Origin: Roseimicrobium gellanilyticum
Lineage (GTDB): Bacteria > Verrucomicrobiota > Verrucomicrobiia > Verrucomicrobiales > Verrucomicrobiaceae
Assembly (NCBI RefSeq): GCF_003315205.1
Contig: NZ_QNRR01000014.1
Span: 1-64,000, forward strand
Direction: 5' to 3'
DNA: 64,000 nt
Made by a program: the position numbers and the translations under genes. The notes below the pieces were generated by a model. That model worked only from the letters and a program-made list of their open reading frames with translations, searched no databases and was not told the DNA's origin. Of this stretch, positions 25,523 to 34,553 are shown piece after piece. Position 1 is the first letter of the stretch. Each line of letters opens with the position of its first letter.

Positions 25523-26809
25523 CTAATCCACAGGCCCCTCCACCTCGGCAGGCCCCGCCTTCTCCTCAGGCAGTAGCATCGCCACCACGGCAGCCGGGGC
25601 AAAGAGCCAGCCGGCATAGAGCAGCGCCTCACGCACGTCCCCAATTTTACCAGCGGCCGTGAGCCCGAAATAGACCGTCCCGCCCGCCGCCACGATGCGG
25701 CCGAAGTTGTAGCAGAACCCTGCCCCCGTGGTGCGCAGCAGTGTGGGGAAGAGAGGTGGCAGGCACATGGTGAAGAGGCCGAACACGCCCTGGCACGCGC
25801 CGATGATGCCGAACCACACCAGCGTATCCTGATAACCACGCGGCGTGTGGAAGCACATCCACATCGCTCCAAAGTAGAGGGCCAGCATGAGCACAATGGC
25901 ATTGCGGAAGCCCATCAATTTCGCAAACGCGCCCGCGATGAAGTTACCGATGATGCTGCCGATCATGATCCAGAAGAGCGCCACGGCGGCGACGTGGTTG
26001 CGCTCGGCATCCGTCATGGCCAGCACTTCCGGCAGCTTCCGGATGTGCGCCTGCTGCCAGAACATGAAGGCCCAGTGTGCGGTGAGCGAAATGGCGCAGA
26101 TGGTCAATACACGCCACGTCGTGCTGCGTACTGCGGGCCCGAAAAGAGCACCCAATCCCGGAGGCTTCTCCGTGGCATTGGTACGGGCATGCTCCCACTC
26201 CTCCGTCTCCGGCACCGCCTTGCGAATCCACAGGGTGATCAAGGCAGGGAAGATGCCCACGAGGAAGATCCAGCGGGGCTCGCTGTTACTCAAGAGGAGG
26301 CCCGCTCCACAGGCGAGCAGCACGCCGCAATTCACCGCACTCTGTAGCGTCGCGGCAATCCAGGGACGCCAGGACTTTGGCCATGTCTCGGACAGCAGCG
26401 AAGCGCCCACGGCCCACTCCCCGCCAATGCCCAGCGCGGCGAGGAAGCGGAAGATGAGCAGGTGCCACCACTCCTGCGCGAAGAAGGATAACCCGGTGAA
26501 CAATGCATACGCCAGGATGGTGAGCACCAGCGTCCGACTGCGCCCCAGCAAATCACCCACGCGCCCGAAAAAAGCCCCGCCCAGCGCCCAGCCCACGAGG
26601 AAACCCGCATTGATGATGGCGCCATGCTGTCCCACGCTGGGATCCGTCTGCGGCAGATGCATGAGCAGCGCCACGAAGGGAGTCGCCACCAGCGTGTACA
26701 GATGCATGTCCAGGCCGTCGAAAAGCCAGCCGAGCCACGCCGCCAGTCCGGAGCGCTTTTGATGAGGAGTAAGATCGCGAAGTCGGGTGACGGGAGCGGG
26801 TTGAGACAT
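25523..26809 (-). CDS. Major facilitator transporter (MHS/sugar-acid type)
   Basis: A 428-residue inner-membrane transporter with twelve predicted helices. The N-terminal WLGWLFDGLDMHLYTLV segment with its membrane aspartate and the loop motif GRVGDLLGRSRTLV between helices 2 and 3 are typical of the metabolite:H+ symporter branch that includes carboxylate and sialic-acid carriers. The substrate cannot be inferred. The gene precedes the DUF4407 gene on the same strand; no catabolic enzymes are adjacent. Confidence 0.88.
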   Translation of the reverse strand: MSQPAPVTRLRDLTPHQKRSGLAAWLGWLFDGLDMHLYTLVATPFVALLMHLPQTDPSVGQHGAIINAGFLVGWALGGAFFGRVGDLLGRSRTLVLTILAYALFTGLSFFAQEWWHLLIFRFLAALGIGGEWAVGASLLSETWPKSWRPWIAATLQSAVNCGVLLACGAGLLLSNSEPRWIFLVGIFPALITLWIRKAVPETEEWEHARTNATEKPPGLGALFGPAVRSTTWRVLTICAISLTAHWAFMFWQQAHIRKLPEVLAMTDAERNHVAAVALFWIMIGSIIGNFIAGAFAKLMGFRNAIVLMLALYFGAMWMCFHTPRGYQDTLVWFGIIGACQGVFGLFTMCLPPLFPTLLRTTGAGFCYNFGRIVAAGGTVYFGLTAAGKIGDVREALLYAGWLFAPAAVVAMLLPEEKAGPAEVEGPVD

Positions 26810-26897
26810 TCCGGCGAGTCTAGCGTCGGGATCTCACGGGGGGAAAGCGCAAACTGCACTTCCTACATCCTCCTGAAGCCTTCCTCACCAGGACCAT

Positions 26898-27623
26898 TCA
26901 CTCCGCCTTCGTCCAGGCACCGGCATGCTCGGCTTTTGCCTGGCCCATCGCCTTGCCCAGTTGGAGCACGTACTGGTCAGATTTTGGAAGCGGCGCGGGC
27001 AATCCGGAGATCTGGTGGCCTCGTGGCGACGCATAGCCCTTACGCACCAGCAACTCCCCGAGATCGAAGTGCTTTCCCTGCTCCAGCTCTACTGTGACGA
27101 AGCCGTAGTAGCGCTCGGCACCCGGCACGCGTTCCCACTTGGTGTAGACCTTGAACTTGTTTTGCGTGAGTAGACTGGAGACGAACTTCATCGCACTCAC
27201 CCCAGCGGAAAGCACGGCGTCCGTTGACGGATTCTCGAACAACGCAGCCTGGTCTCGCAGGCGCTTGGGCCGTGAGGCAAAGACCTCCGCCGCGTCCACG
27301 AAATACAACACAAACACATCCTCCTTGGGCCCACTACGGATGCGCAAGGTGTCCGCTTCATTCGCTGTTCCCGGCACCAGATTGGGATCCGGCAGCACCC
27401 ACCACTCTCCCTGCCGGTAGGCGCGCGCCTCCTGCACTTGCTCCTCAAGAGGAACGGCCACAGGAATCGCCTTGGGTGCTTTCACCGCCTCCGCTACGGG
27501 AATGGCCTTCACCGGCTCTTTGTGCAGGCGGTATCGCGCCTTCAGCAGCATGGCCAGGAGCAGCATGAAAAACAGAATCACCACCGTGATGATTCCGTTG
27601 TGAATGGCGGCGCGCGGCGGCAT
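26898..27623 (-). CDS. Membrane-anchored protein with degenerate SNase-like fold
   Basis: The 241-residue product has one N-terminal membrane helix (about residues 9-28), a linker rich in Lys, Ala and Pro, and a domain resembling staphylococcal nuclease: DTLRIRSG, VFVLYFVDAAEV, then a long helix, RYYGFVTVEL and LGELLVRKGYA at the end. The positions matching Asp40 and Glu43 of the nuclease are kept, but the arginines matching Arg35 and Arg87 appear as Val and Phe. Loss of nuclease activity is therefore likely, and a binding role is possible. The alignment was made by eye. Confidence 0.65.
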   Translation of the reverse strand: MPPRAAIHNGIITVVILFFMLLLAMLLKARYRLHKEPVKAIPVAEAVKAPKAIPVAVPLEEQVQEARAYRQGEWWVLPDPNLVPGTANEADTLRIRSGPKEDVFVLYFVDAAEVFASRPKRLRDQAALFENPSTDAVLSAGVSAMKFVSSLLTQNKFKVYTKWERVPGAERYYGFVTVELEQGKHFDLGELLVRKGYASPRGHQISGLPAPLPKSDQYVLQLGKAMGQAKAEHAGAWTKAE

Positions 27624-27670
27624 GAGTCCTTGTAGCCCGAAACCAGTTACTTCGAAATCCCTAATTTCTC

Positions 27671-28270
27671 ATGAATTGGAACGAAATGTATGAACGCGGC
27701 GAGACACCGTGGGAGAAAGGTCTGCCCACACCGGTGCTCACTGAGATGCATGCCAAGCACCCCGAAGTATTCAGCGGTCACACCCTTGTCCCCGGTTGCG
27801 GATTGGGACACGACGCCCGCTGGCTGGCGGAGCAGGGTTGCGGACCGGTGCTGGGCGCGGATATCGCCCCACTGGCCATCGAGAAGGCCTCTGCGGTGGA
27901 TGCCAGGGGCCTCGCCAGCTACCGCCTGCTGGACGTCTTCAATCTGCCCCCGGAGCTTCTCGGCGCCTTTGACTTGGTCTGGGAGCACACCTGCCTGTGC
28001 GCCATCGATCCGACCATGCGCGAGGCCTATGTGCAGGCCGTCCGCTCTGCCCTGAAGAAGAATGGCATGGTCGCCGGCGTGTTCTTCATCAATCCGGAGA
28101 TGGATCCCGGAGAGACCGGTCCACCCTTCGGCATTTCCGTGGCAGAGCTGGAGGCCTTGTGGCGTGAGGCAGGCTTTGAGCTCCTTGACACCTGGGTACC
28201 GAACGCCGCCTATCCCGGCCGCGAAGGACGCGAGCGTGCGATGGTGTTGCGGCTATCTGAGCAAATTTGA
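27671..28270 (+). CDS. TPMT-family SAM-dependent methyltransferase
   Basis: A 199-residue cytoplasmic protein of the thiopurine S-methyltransferase family. It starts with the family signature WNEMYERGETPWEKGLP, has the SAM-binding motif TLVPGCGLGHDARWLAEQG near residue 38 and the acidic motif GADIAPLAIEKA, and ends with the ELLDTWVPN-type strand. Bacterial members methylate thiols, selenium or tellurium compounds or halides; the substrate is not known here. It is divergent from the SNase-like gene. Confidence 0.87.
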   Translation: MNWNEMYERGETPWEKGLPTPVLTEMHAKHPEVFSGHTLVPGCGLGHDARWLAEQGCGPVLGADIAPLAIEKASAVDARGLASYRLLDVFNLPPELLGAFDLVWEHTCLCAIDPTMREAYVQAVRSALKKNGMVAGVFFINPEMDPGETGPPFGISVAELEALWREAGFELLDTWVPNAAYPGREGRERAMVLRLSEQI

Positions 28271-28303
28271 AGTCAGTCTTGCTGCGTGAACGCGCATCCC
28301 ACA

Positions 28304-28463
28304 GGAGCGCGGACACTCTTGTCCGCTGCCCCTGATGTGCCACGCTCTTTCATCCGGCAGGCAAGGCCACAGACCACCAGCTGCTTCTGGAAGATGACTC
28401 TCCAGCTTCTGCGCAAGAAAGCTCGCCACGCTACAGAACGGCGGACAAGAGTGTCCACGCTCC
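28304..28463. repeat. Paired inverted REP/MITE-like element, type A
   Basis: Two 23-bp arms at 28304-28326 and 28441-28463 are inverted copies with one mismatch. Each arm begins with GGAGCG and contains its own small hairpin (GCGGACA, a four-base loop, TGTCCGC). The 114 bases between hold no gene. The layout matches a REP doublet or a small non-autonomous element and lies between two convergent genes, where it may also act as a terminator. A second element of the same design is at 42070-42249. Confidence 0.7.
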
Positions 28464-28524
28464 TTTGGATGACCTTGCCTCCTGCGCTGCGAAACACCCT
28501 GTCGTTCTCGCTCGCCGAGTTGGA

Positions 28525-29793
28525 CTAGAGAAACTCACCCATCCCGGCGCCTACGTCGAAGAGGCGCTGGTGCACGCGGTAGGCGTTGCGGTCGGTCAGG
28601 CTCGCGATCCAATCACACACGAGACGAGCACGGACCTTTTCATCGTCCTCGCGGTCCAGCGCGACTTCCACCGTCTGCGGCAGGAAGTGCCAGGCGCGTG
28701 AACCGTCACGCTTGATGTACCGCTCCTCCAACACTTCAAACAAGCGCTTGAGCACGCTCTCCGCCTTGTAGTCGAGTTGGTGAAGCTGGGGTGTTTCAAA
28801 CACCAGATCCATCGCAATCCGCTTGTTGAGCCGCGCACGTTTTTCCATCGCAGGATCCACCACCAGTTCATAGCGATAGCGACGCGAAAGCTCGCTCATG
28901 AAATTGCCGCGGATCTCCAGCGAGCAGGCACGGATGTGCTCTCCAATGCCGCGCCCCAGCCTGCCTTCCACCTTGCCCTCGCGGATGGCTTTCAGAAGGA
29001 ATTCCACCTGGCCGGCCTCCACGTCATCAAGCTTGCTTGCTCCGGCCCAGGCTTCCAACTTGGAAGCCGTGATAAACCCCCGCTGGATGGCATCCGACAA
29101 GTCATTGATCGAATACGCGGTGTCATCCGCCCAGTCCATGATCTGGCACTCCAGACTCCGGAAGCTGTTGCGTTCCTTTCCGGGCGAGAGCTCGACGGGA
29201 AAAGGCTGGTCCCCATGCACGAAGTCCAGTGCCTCCGACTGCTCGTCATAGAGGTAGTGATTTTTTGCATCAGGCACTTCCTGATACAGTGTCTTATATT
29301 TCATCACACCATCGAGCAGCGCCCGGGTCGGATCCATGCCTTCGCGGCCCTCGCCGAAGATGGTGCGTGTAAGAAGGCGAAGAGTCTGTGCATTCCCCTC
29401 GAATCCGCCATACGGCATCATGAGGTGATGCAGGGCCCGCTCGCCAGTGTGGCCAAACGGCGGGTGGCCCAAGTCATGCGCCAGGCACGTGGCCTCGACC
29501 AGATCCGTGTCGATGCCGTCACTGCCCTGGAGCAGGTCGCTGCTTTTTTGAAGCCAGGCACAGATGGAACGACCCACCTGCGCCACTTCCAGCGAGTGCG
29601 TCAGGCGGGTCCGGTAAAAATCATACTCCCCGACGAGAAAGGAGTAGAAGACCTGGGTCTTGCCCTGCAGACGCCGCAGAGCGGCGCTGTGCAGGATGCG
29701 GTCGCGGTCAATCTGGAACGGCGTGCGGTGATCGTCCGGGTGCGCTGACCGGGACGATACCGTCGCTGTGTCAAAACTGGAGTAGAAGCTCAT
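28525..29793 (-). CDS. dGTPase-like HD-domain triphosphohydrolase
   Basis: The 422-residue product matches deoxyguanosinetriphosphate triphosphohydrolase-like proteins, which cut dNTPs into deoxynucleoside and triphosphate. The first metal histidine lies in RTRLTHSLEVAQVGR, and the HD pair in CLAHDLGHPPFGHTGERAL. A later DDTAYSINDLSDA segment carries the other metal aspartate. The C-terminal helical domain is complete. The ATG at 29793 gives MSFYSSFD, which fits the family start; an upstream extension to 29829 overlaps the neighbouring gene's end. Confidence 0.93.
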   Translation of the reverse strand: MSFYSSFDTATVSSRSAHPDDHRTPFQIDRDRILHSAALRRLQGKTQVFYSFLVGEYDFYRTRLTHSLEVAQVGRSICAWLQKSSDLLQGSDGIDTDLVEATCLAHDLGHPPFGHTGERALHHLMMPYGGFEGNAQTLRLLTRTIFGEGREGMDPTRALLDGVMKYKTLYQEVPDAKNHYLYDEQSEALDFVHGDQPFPVELSPGKERNSFRSLECQIMDWADDTAYSINDLSDAIQRGFITASKLEAWAGASKLDDVEAGQVEFLLKAIREGKVEGRLGRGIGEHIRACSLEIRGNFMSELSRRYRYELVVDPAMEKRARLNKRIAMDLVFETPQLHQLDYKAESVLKRLFEVLEERYIKRDGSRAWHFLPQTVEVALDREDDEKVRARLVCDWIASLTDRNAYRVHQRLFDVGAGMGEFL

Positions 29794-29825
29794 TGCCCCG
29801 ACCGGCGTCGCTGTCGGGCATCCAA

Positions 29826-32042
29826 TCAATCAAAGGAGACCACGTCACTCAACTCCCACTTGAGGGAGACGCGCGGCTGATCCTTCTCCTGGAAGATGTG
29901 TCCCTGCAATGCGTGGAAGGGCTGTACCCACTTGAGGTTCTGGCGCACTTCCTTGATCTGCTCGGGAGTCTGCGTGGGAGACAGGGCCGAGGCATCGGCG
30001 ATCCAGTCTGCCAGGGCGCTGATGTCCAGGCGCCACACACAGCCTTCCACCACCTTCGCGGCAGGTTTGGCGAGATCCGCTGTCAGGGACTCCGCGGCAG
30101 GCTTCGAGGTGCTCACGACCAGAAGCTTGTCGTTGATGGAAGACACCGGGTACAGGTCACCGTTGAAGATCTCGTTCTTGTAGAACCAGGTCGTCATGCC
30201 GTTGGCTTCGGTACTTTCCGGCGTGGGAATCGGGGGAGGAGCCCCACCTTCGGCACCCTTGCCCATCATCGAGGTAGCGATGGTCGCGAAGTTGGTGATG
30301 GTCTTGCTGATGGTGGCCCATCCGGAAGCAATTTCACCGCGGTTCGCCACTTCCGACACCATGGTCAGGCGGGGGAACTTCATCTTCTTTGAATCTTCGA
30401 GCGTCACGCCGGGCAGGGACGGCATCTGGCCATTCACGTCGAGGAGCGCGGCAAACTGGCTGCCCAGACCCTTCTCATCGATCTGGCGATCGGCCTGATA
30501 CACTTCCTTGATGGTGGGAAGCAGCATCATCTCAAACAGGGCAAACTGCTGGCCGCCTTCCGGACCTGCGATGCCGGCCTGCACGAGCTGCTGCGCACCA
30601 GTATAGGCGATGCTCACGAGTTTTTCGATCCAGAGACGGACCGCCTTCTCATACTCAGGATTGCGGTGGTAGGCGATGCCAAAGACCACACCGGGGCGTT
30701 CCACGAGCCCGGCGAAGCTGAGCGGCTTGCCCAGCGTCATGAAGCGGTTGCGCGCACCCCCGAAGAATTCGGCATTGAGGGCGCCACCTTCCCACCAGGA
30801 CACACCAGCGACACTGGTGAATTCACGGGCGTACACATTCTTCTCGAGGCCGGCCATTTCATCGATCTGCTTCTCCAGCGCCTCGCCCATGGGCTTGAAC
30901 ATTTCGCTGTCCTTCAGGGCAGCCACCCCACCGCGCAGCATGGGCACCAGCGGCTGGTCATCATGCAGTGCGCTCATCGTGGCGGCCGTGGAGTACACCA
31001 GACCGGTCAGATCCTTCTGTGCGTACGGCAGCAGCCAGGCCATCTCAGGCTTGGACAGAAGCGACTTGGAGGGATCCGCGGCGAACTTCACGTGGTCCAG
31101 GCTTTTGCCGGTCGCCAGGAGCAGGTACCCCTCCACGGCACCCACAACGAAGACGAATTTCTTGGAGCGCACATCCGCAAGGGCCTTGGTCAAGGCCTTC
31201 TGGGCAGGCTCGGGAAGCATCTTGGCGAAGCCTTCCAGCATCTCCTTCTGCTTCTCCTCGGTGATCACCTTGCTCATGTCGATGGTGATAACCTTGAAGG
31301 CATGTCCATCTGGAGTCTTGAGATCAGAGATCTCGATCTCCGCAGGTTTGTTCTTCAGGGATTTTTCACTGAACAATTCGGCAATGACTTCCGGTCCCTT
31401 GTCGGTCTTCACACCGGCAATCATCGAGGGCAGCTGGAACTTCGAGATGAACTGGCCAAGTTTCTCCAGGCTGGCCTGATCAGTCAGCAGGGGCTGCACC
31501 ATCGCCAGAGGATTCGAGGGCGCGGCTCCGTCCGTCTGGAGGCTGGCTGTGCTGCCAGACAGGATGAGCTTGAAGTACACCTCATTGTAGAGGCGGTTGA
31601 GATCGCGGAGGAGCTCCGCGTCCTGGGCAAAGCCCTGCCCACCGGCAATGAACATATCATCGCCCCACACTTCGAGGGCGAGCTGCTGTGCCTTCTCACC
31701 CGCGGCTGGAGCCGGGGTCTTGTCCTCCACCAGTGCGCTCAGATCCTTCCACCAGGAGGATTTTTTGATGTTCTCCAGATGCTTCTTGAGCTGCGCGGAA
31801 CCGATGTACAGCTCCGTGTCCGCCGGCAATTTCGCGGCAAAACCGAGCTTGGCGGCATGGTCCACGAGCGAGGCTGCCTTTGCAGGCTCCGTCCTGGCTG
31901 GCGCGGAAGGCGATCCCGGCGTTCCACCGTCGGCTGCCTTTGGGGTGGCGGGGTCTTCTTTCTTCCCGCACTGGCTCAGGGAGATTGCCAGAGGTAGAAG
32001 CAGAACGGGAACAAACCGGCGGAATCGACTCAGTGGTTTCAT
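29826..32042 (-). CDS. Large hypothetical lipoprotein
   Basis: A 738-residue lipoprotein with a signal peptide and lipobox ending at Cys25 (LSQC), followed by a Pro/Ala/Thr-rich linker and a long soluble part. The soluble region has alternating helices and strands with repeated features such as PADTELYIGSAQLKKHL and VEGYLLLATGKSLDHVKF, reminiscent of DUF3352-type or translocation-associated lipoproteins, but no firm family can be named. It ends 32 bp before the dGTPase-like gene starts on the same strand. The function is unknown. Confidence 0.7.
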   Translation of the reverse strand: MKPLSRFRRFVPVLLLPLAISLSQCGKKEDPATPKAADGGTPGSPSAPARTEPAKAASLVDHAAKLGFAAKLPADTELYIGSAQLKKHLENIKKSSWWKDLSALVEDKTPAPAAGEKAQQLALEVWGDDMFIAGGQGFAQDAELLRDLNRLYNEVYFKLILSGSTASLQTDGAAPSNPLAMVQPLLTDQASLEKLGQFISKFQLPSMIAGVKTDKGPEVIAELFSEKSLKNKPAEIEISDLKTPDGHAFKVITIDMSKVITEEKQKEMLEGFAKMLPEPAQKALTKALADVRSKKFVFVVGAVEGYLLLATGKSLDHVKFAADPSKSLLSKPEMAWLLPYAQKDLTGLVYSTAATMSALHDDQPLVPMLRGGVAALKDSEMFKPMGEALEKQIDEMAGLEKNVYAREFTSVAGVSWWEGGALNAEFFGGARNRFMTLGKPLSFAGLVERPGVVFGIAYHRNPEYEKAVRLWIEKLVSIAYTGAQQLVQAGIAGPEGGQQFALFEMMLLPTIKEVYQADRQIDEKGLGSQFAALLDVNGQMPSLPGVTLEDSKKMKFPRLTMVSEVANRGEIASGWATISKTITNFATIATSMMGKGAEGGAPPPIPTPESTEANGMTTWFYKNEIFNGDLYPVSSINDKLLVVSTSKPAAESLTADLAKPAAKVVEGCVWRLDISALADWIADASALSPTQTPEQIKEVRQNLKWVQPFHALQGHIFQEKDQPRVSLKWELSDVVSFD

Positions 32043-32280
32043 TGCGGACGAAAAACTAGCAGGGCTGTCCCGCTTGGCAAACGAGTTGCTTGAACACTTG
32101 CTCCATAAAGCAGTAAACCAGCAACCCCGGACAGCCTCTTATTCACAACTTTCCGTGAAGTTGAACATTCCCTGTCCACACCTGTCATCATCACGCGTCA
32201 TCCACCTGAATACAATTTTGCAAAGAGGCCGAACTGCGTGCTTCCCTTATGGCCCCTTCTTTGCCACAATCACATACGAC

Positions 32281-32970
32281 ATGAAAGAATACGCCTTCAT
32301 CCATGAACACGGACAGGTGCCGGACAGCCTGCGCACGGTCCCGTTTCTGGAGTCCTTCAGCGACGAGCAGCTCGACGACGTCCTCAATTCCAGCAGTTAT
32401 ATCCACTGCGAACCTGAGGATGTGATCATCCAGGAAGGGGCGGTCGATTCGCGCATTTACATCCTCCTCAACGGCGTCGTGGACGTGCGCAAGGACGGCA
32501 AGACGCTCGCGACCATCAAGCGTCCGGGCGAGGTGTTTGGTGAGCTGGCCGTGGTCAACGACGACCGCCGTTCCGCCTCGGTGGTGGCCGCCAAGTCGAC
32601 CGTTTGCCTTGCGGTCGACCAGAAGTTTCTTCAGGACGTGAAGCCACGGGATGAGTACCCCGCCTTCTACGCCGCCCTGTACGAATTCATCGCCCGTGTG
32701 ACCGCCGGACGCCTCCAGGCCACCTCCCGCCGCCTCGCCGAGGTGGAGAAGGAACTGCGCGAACTCAAAGCCAGCTTGGGCATCGAAGCCAGCCCTGCTC
32801 CTGACGCCACGCCCGCACCTGCCAAGACCACGCACAATGGCCACGGCGGACTGAAGAAAGCGAAGTCCGCCTCCGCAAGCAAGCGGCCCCCGTCACGCAA
32901 GCCGGTCGCCAAGCGCCCGGCAGCCAAATCACGCCGCGTGCTGGCCAAACGCAAGGCAGGCCGGCGGTAG
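32281..32970 (+). CDS. Cyclic-nucleotide-binding protein with histone-H1-like tail
   Basis: The 229-residue protein has a complete cNMP-binding domain (about residues 20-135). The phosphate-binding cassette is recognisable as GEVFGELAVVNDDRRSASV (residues 83-101). A short coiled coil (145-165) follows, then a tail of about 45 residues made almost only of Lys, Arg, Ala, Pro and Ser (SASKRPPSRKPVAKRPAAK). There is no Crp-type helix-turn-helix. The tail resembles bacterial histone-H1-like proteins and should bind nucleic acid. A longer open frame starts at 31597 but overlaps the lipoprotein gene and is rejected; the ATG at 32281 fits. Confidence 0.85.
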   Translation: MKEYAFIHEHGQVPDSLRTVPFLESFSDEQLDDVLNSSSYIHCEPEDVIIQEGAVDSRIYILLNGVVDVRKDGKTLATIKRPGEVFGELAVVNDDRRSASVVAAKSTVCLAVDQKFLQDVKPRDEYPAFYAALYEFIARVTAGRLQATSRRLAEVEKELRELKASLGIEASPAPDATPAPAKTTHNGHGGLKKAKSASASKRPPSRKPVAKRPAAKSRRVLAKRKAGRR

Positions 32971-32992
32971 GAGTGTTTCACGAAACAGCCAG

Positions 32993-33028
32993 GACACCGG
33001 GGAGGATTTCGCCTCCCTGTCTCGTGTC
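32993..33028. terminator. Possible terminator hairpin between convergent genes
   Basis: An inner stem GGGAGG/CCTCCC with a six-base loop is enclosed by a weaker outer GACAC/GTGTC pairing. It lies between the stops of the cyclic-nucleotide-binding gene and the convergent porin gene. There is no T-run, so this is a tentative call. Confidence 0.35.
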
Positions 33029-33065
33029 GTAGCGCCCGGTCGGGACATGAAAGCGCCCCTTCCGG

Positions 33066-34460
33066 TCAAAACTTTACGCTCACGGAGATCATTCCAAAGT
33101 CGACGTCCTCCCCTCCGTTTTCTCGAATGAAGCTACCCGCAAAAAAGTGGGTGTAGGCGGCCGCCACCTGGACATGGCGGGTGGCCTGCCAGGTCACCGC
33201 GAGCGAGAGGTCTGTACCTACAAATCGTGAAAACGAGGGATTCCCCTCATAGATGACTCCCCCACCTGGGGTGTAGATCCCATCCTCCCTGCTCTCCCTC
33301 CAATAGAAATCACTTCCGAGATCCACCGTCCAGTTCCGCGCGGGTTGAAGCCGGAGACAGGGGTGCAGGTCAATGAAGTTCTGCGGTCCGAGCAGGGACG
33401 CCTCCGTGAAGTAGTTGCCACGGGGAAACAGAGGATTGAGCGTCTGTAAATCACGACTGGCCCGATCGCGGTCACCTGACGCAATCGCGGCCTTCAATCC
33501 AAGGCGCGGTCGGCCCCAGAGATGAGACAACGTGTATCCATGGTCCGTGGCCACGGACCATGCAGTAATGTCACCCTCTGCGAACCTGCCAAACTGGTAG
33601 AGGGCCTCATGGTTGAAATCCCATCGTCCCCGGGTCCCGAAAAAACGCGCGCCCAGCGTGTGTCTTTCCTCCCGGCCGGAGCCTTGGCTGAATCTGGCTC
33701 GCGGGTTGTCCACCCCCAGATAATACAGGTCGAGCTTGATGCCGGACAATGAAGGGAAGGGCATCGTAGCGTATGCGCCCCAGAACCAGAGATCGCGAAT
33801 GTGCTGGTCATCGAAGGCCCCGGGATCCACTTCAACGGGACTGGAGAAGAAGAGATCCACACTGCTTTCACCCTGCCGGTAGAGAAGCCGTATGGCGTCA
33901 AAAGCCCGCCGGCTGTTGGTTCCCTCGCGGACACTGATCAGACGCTCAGAGCCGTAGGACATCTCCTGCCTGCCCACACGCATGGTCAGACTTCGCTCGT
34001 CCCTGGTGAAGATCACAACATCAGCAAAGAGTTGATGCAGATCCGCTGTGTCCCGGTCCGTGGCACGCGGGCCACCGGGACGTCCATCCTCCAACGAACT
34101 CTGCAGCTGTCCAAAGATGCGGAACCTGTCGGAGACGTGATAGTCCGCGTGCAACAGGTAACGCTGCATCAGGTACGCATTGTCCGCATCTGGAGCGGTG
34201 CGAAAAAACTCGTTTTCGTAACTCTCGAAGCGCTCGCGTAACTCTCCTCCAAATGAAAGGAAGCCTGCGTGCTCATCCGCCACCGGCAGGTACTTGACCC
34301 CATCCCAAAAGCCAGAGCGCTCGGCCGGATCCTTCAAAAAAGAATAGTCTTCATCGTAGCGCAACGACTTGAACACGGGGCGCTCCGCCTCCGCCCACAC
34401 ACCGGCAGCCATCGCTGCCCACGCAAAGGCCTCCGCAATGAAAAGTTCCAGGCGGCGCAT
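33066..34460 (-). CDS. Alginate-export-type outer-membrane porin
   Basis: A 464-residue protein with a signal peptide (about 1-24) and a beta-barrel pattern of alternating residues typical of the alginate_exp (AlgE/OprD-like) family: FGGELRERFESYEN in the first strand, RFRIFGQLQSSLEDG, then DLHQLFADV and RVGRQEMSYGSERLI. The last strand ends with Phe (DFGMISVSVKF), as needed for outer-membrane insertion. It presumably lets an anionic or organic solute cross the outer membrane. It follows two YcaC-like hydrolase genes but is separated from them by a hairpin. Confidence 0.85.
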   Translation of the reverse strand: MRRLELFIAEAFAWAAMAAGVWAEAERPVFKSLRYDEDYSFLKDPAERSGFWDGVKYLPVADEHAGFLSFGGELRERFESYENEFFRTAPDADNAYLMQRYLLHADYHVSDRFRIFGQLQSSLEDGRPGGPRATDRDTADLHQLFADVVIFTRDERSLTMRVGRQEMSYGSERLISVREGTNSRRAFDAIRLLYRQGESSVDLFFSSPVEVDPGAFDDQHIRDLWFWGAYATMPFPSLSGIKLDLYYLGVDNPRARFSQGSGREERHTLGARFFGTRGRWDFNHEALYQFGRFAEGDITAWSVATDHGYTLSHLWGRPRLGLKAAIASGDRDRASRDLQTLNPLFPRGNYFTEASLLGPQNFIDLHPCLRLQPARNWTVDLGSDFYWRESREDGIYTPGGGVIYEGNPSFSRFVGTDLSLAVTWQATRHVQVAAAYTHFFAGSFIRENGGEDVDFGMISVSVKF

Positions 34461-34485
34461 GACGCTATCCTTCCTTTCTTCAGAT

Positions 34486-34516
34486 GAAAGCGGAGCCGCC
34501 GTGGGAGCGGCTCCGC
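34486..34516 (-). terminator. Terminator-like hairpin
   Basis: A perfect ten-bp stem (GCGGAGCCGC and its complement) with a seven-base loop lies downstream of the second YcaC-like gene and just before the porin gene, both on the minus strand. Only TTTC follows on that strand, so it may attenuate rather than fully stop transcription into the porin gene. Confidence 0.5.
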
Positions 34517-34553
34517 CATTCCGGGGTCAACGCGCAGGGAAGCTCCTCCCGGC

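Noticed and set aside
28304-28463. The inverted arms as a CRISPR remnant or attachment site
   Set aside because: Only two arms in opposite orientation with internal hairpins are present, and no integrase or cas gene is near.
31597-32280. An N-terminal extension of the cyclic-nucleotide-binding protein in the same open frame
   Set aside because: The extension is antisense to the lipoprotein gene and has no similarity to the family. The ATG at 32281 starts just before the cNMP domain.
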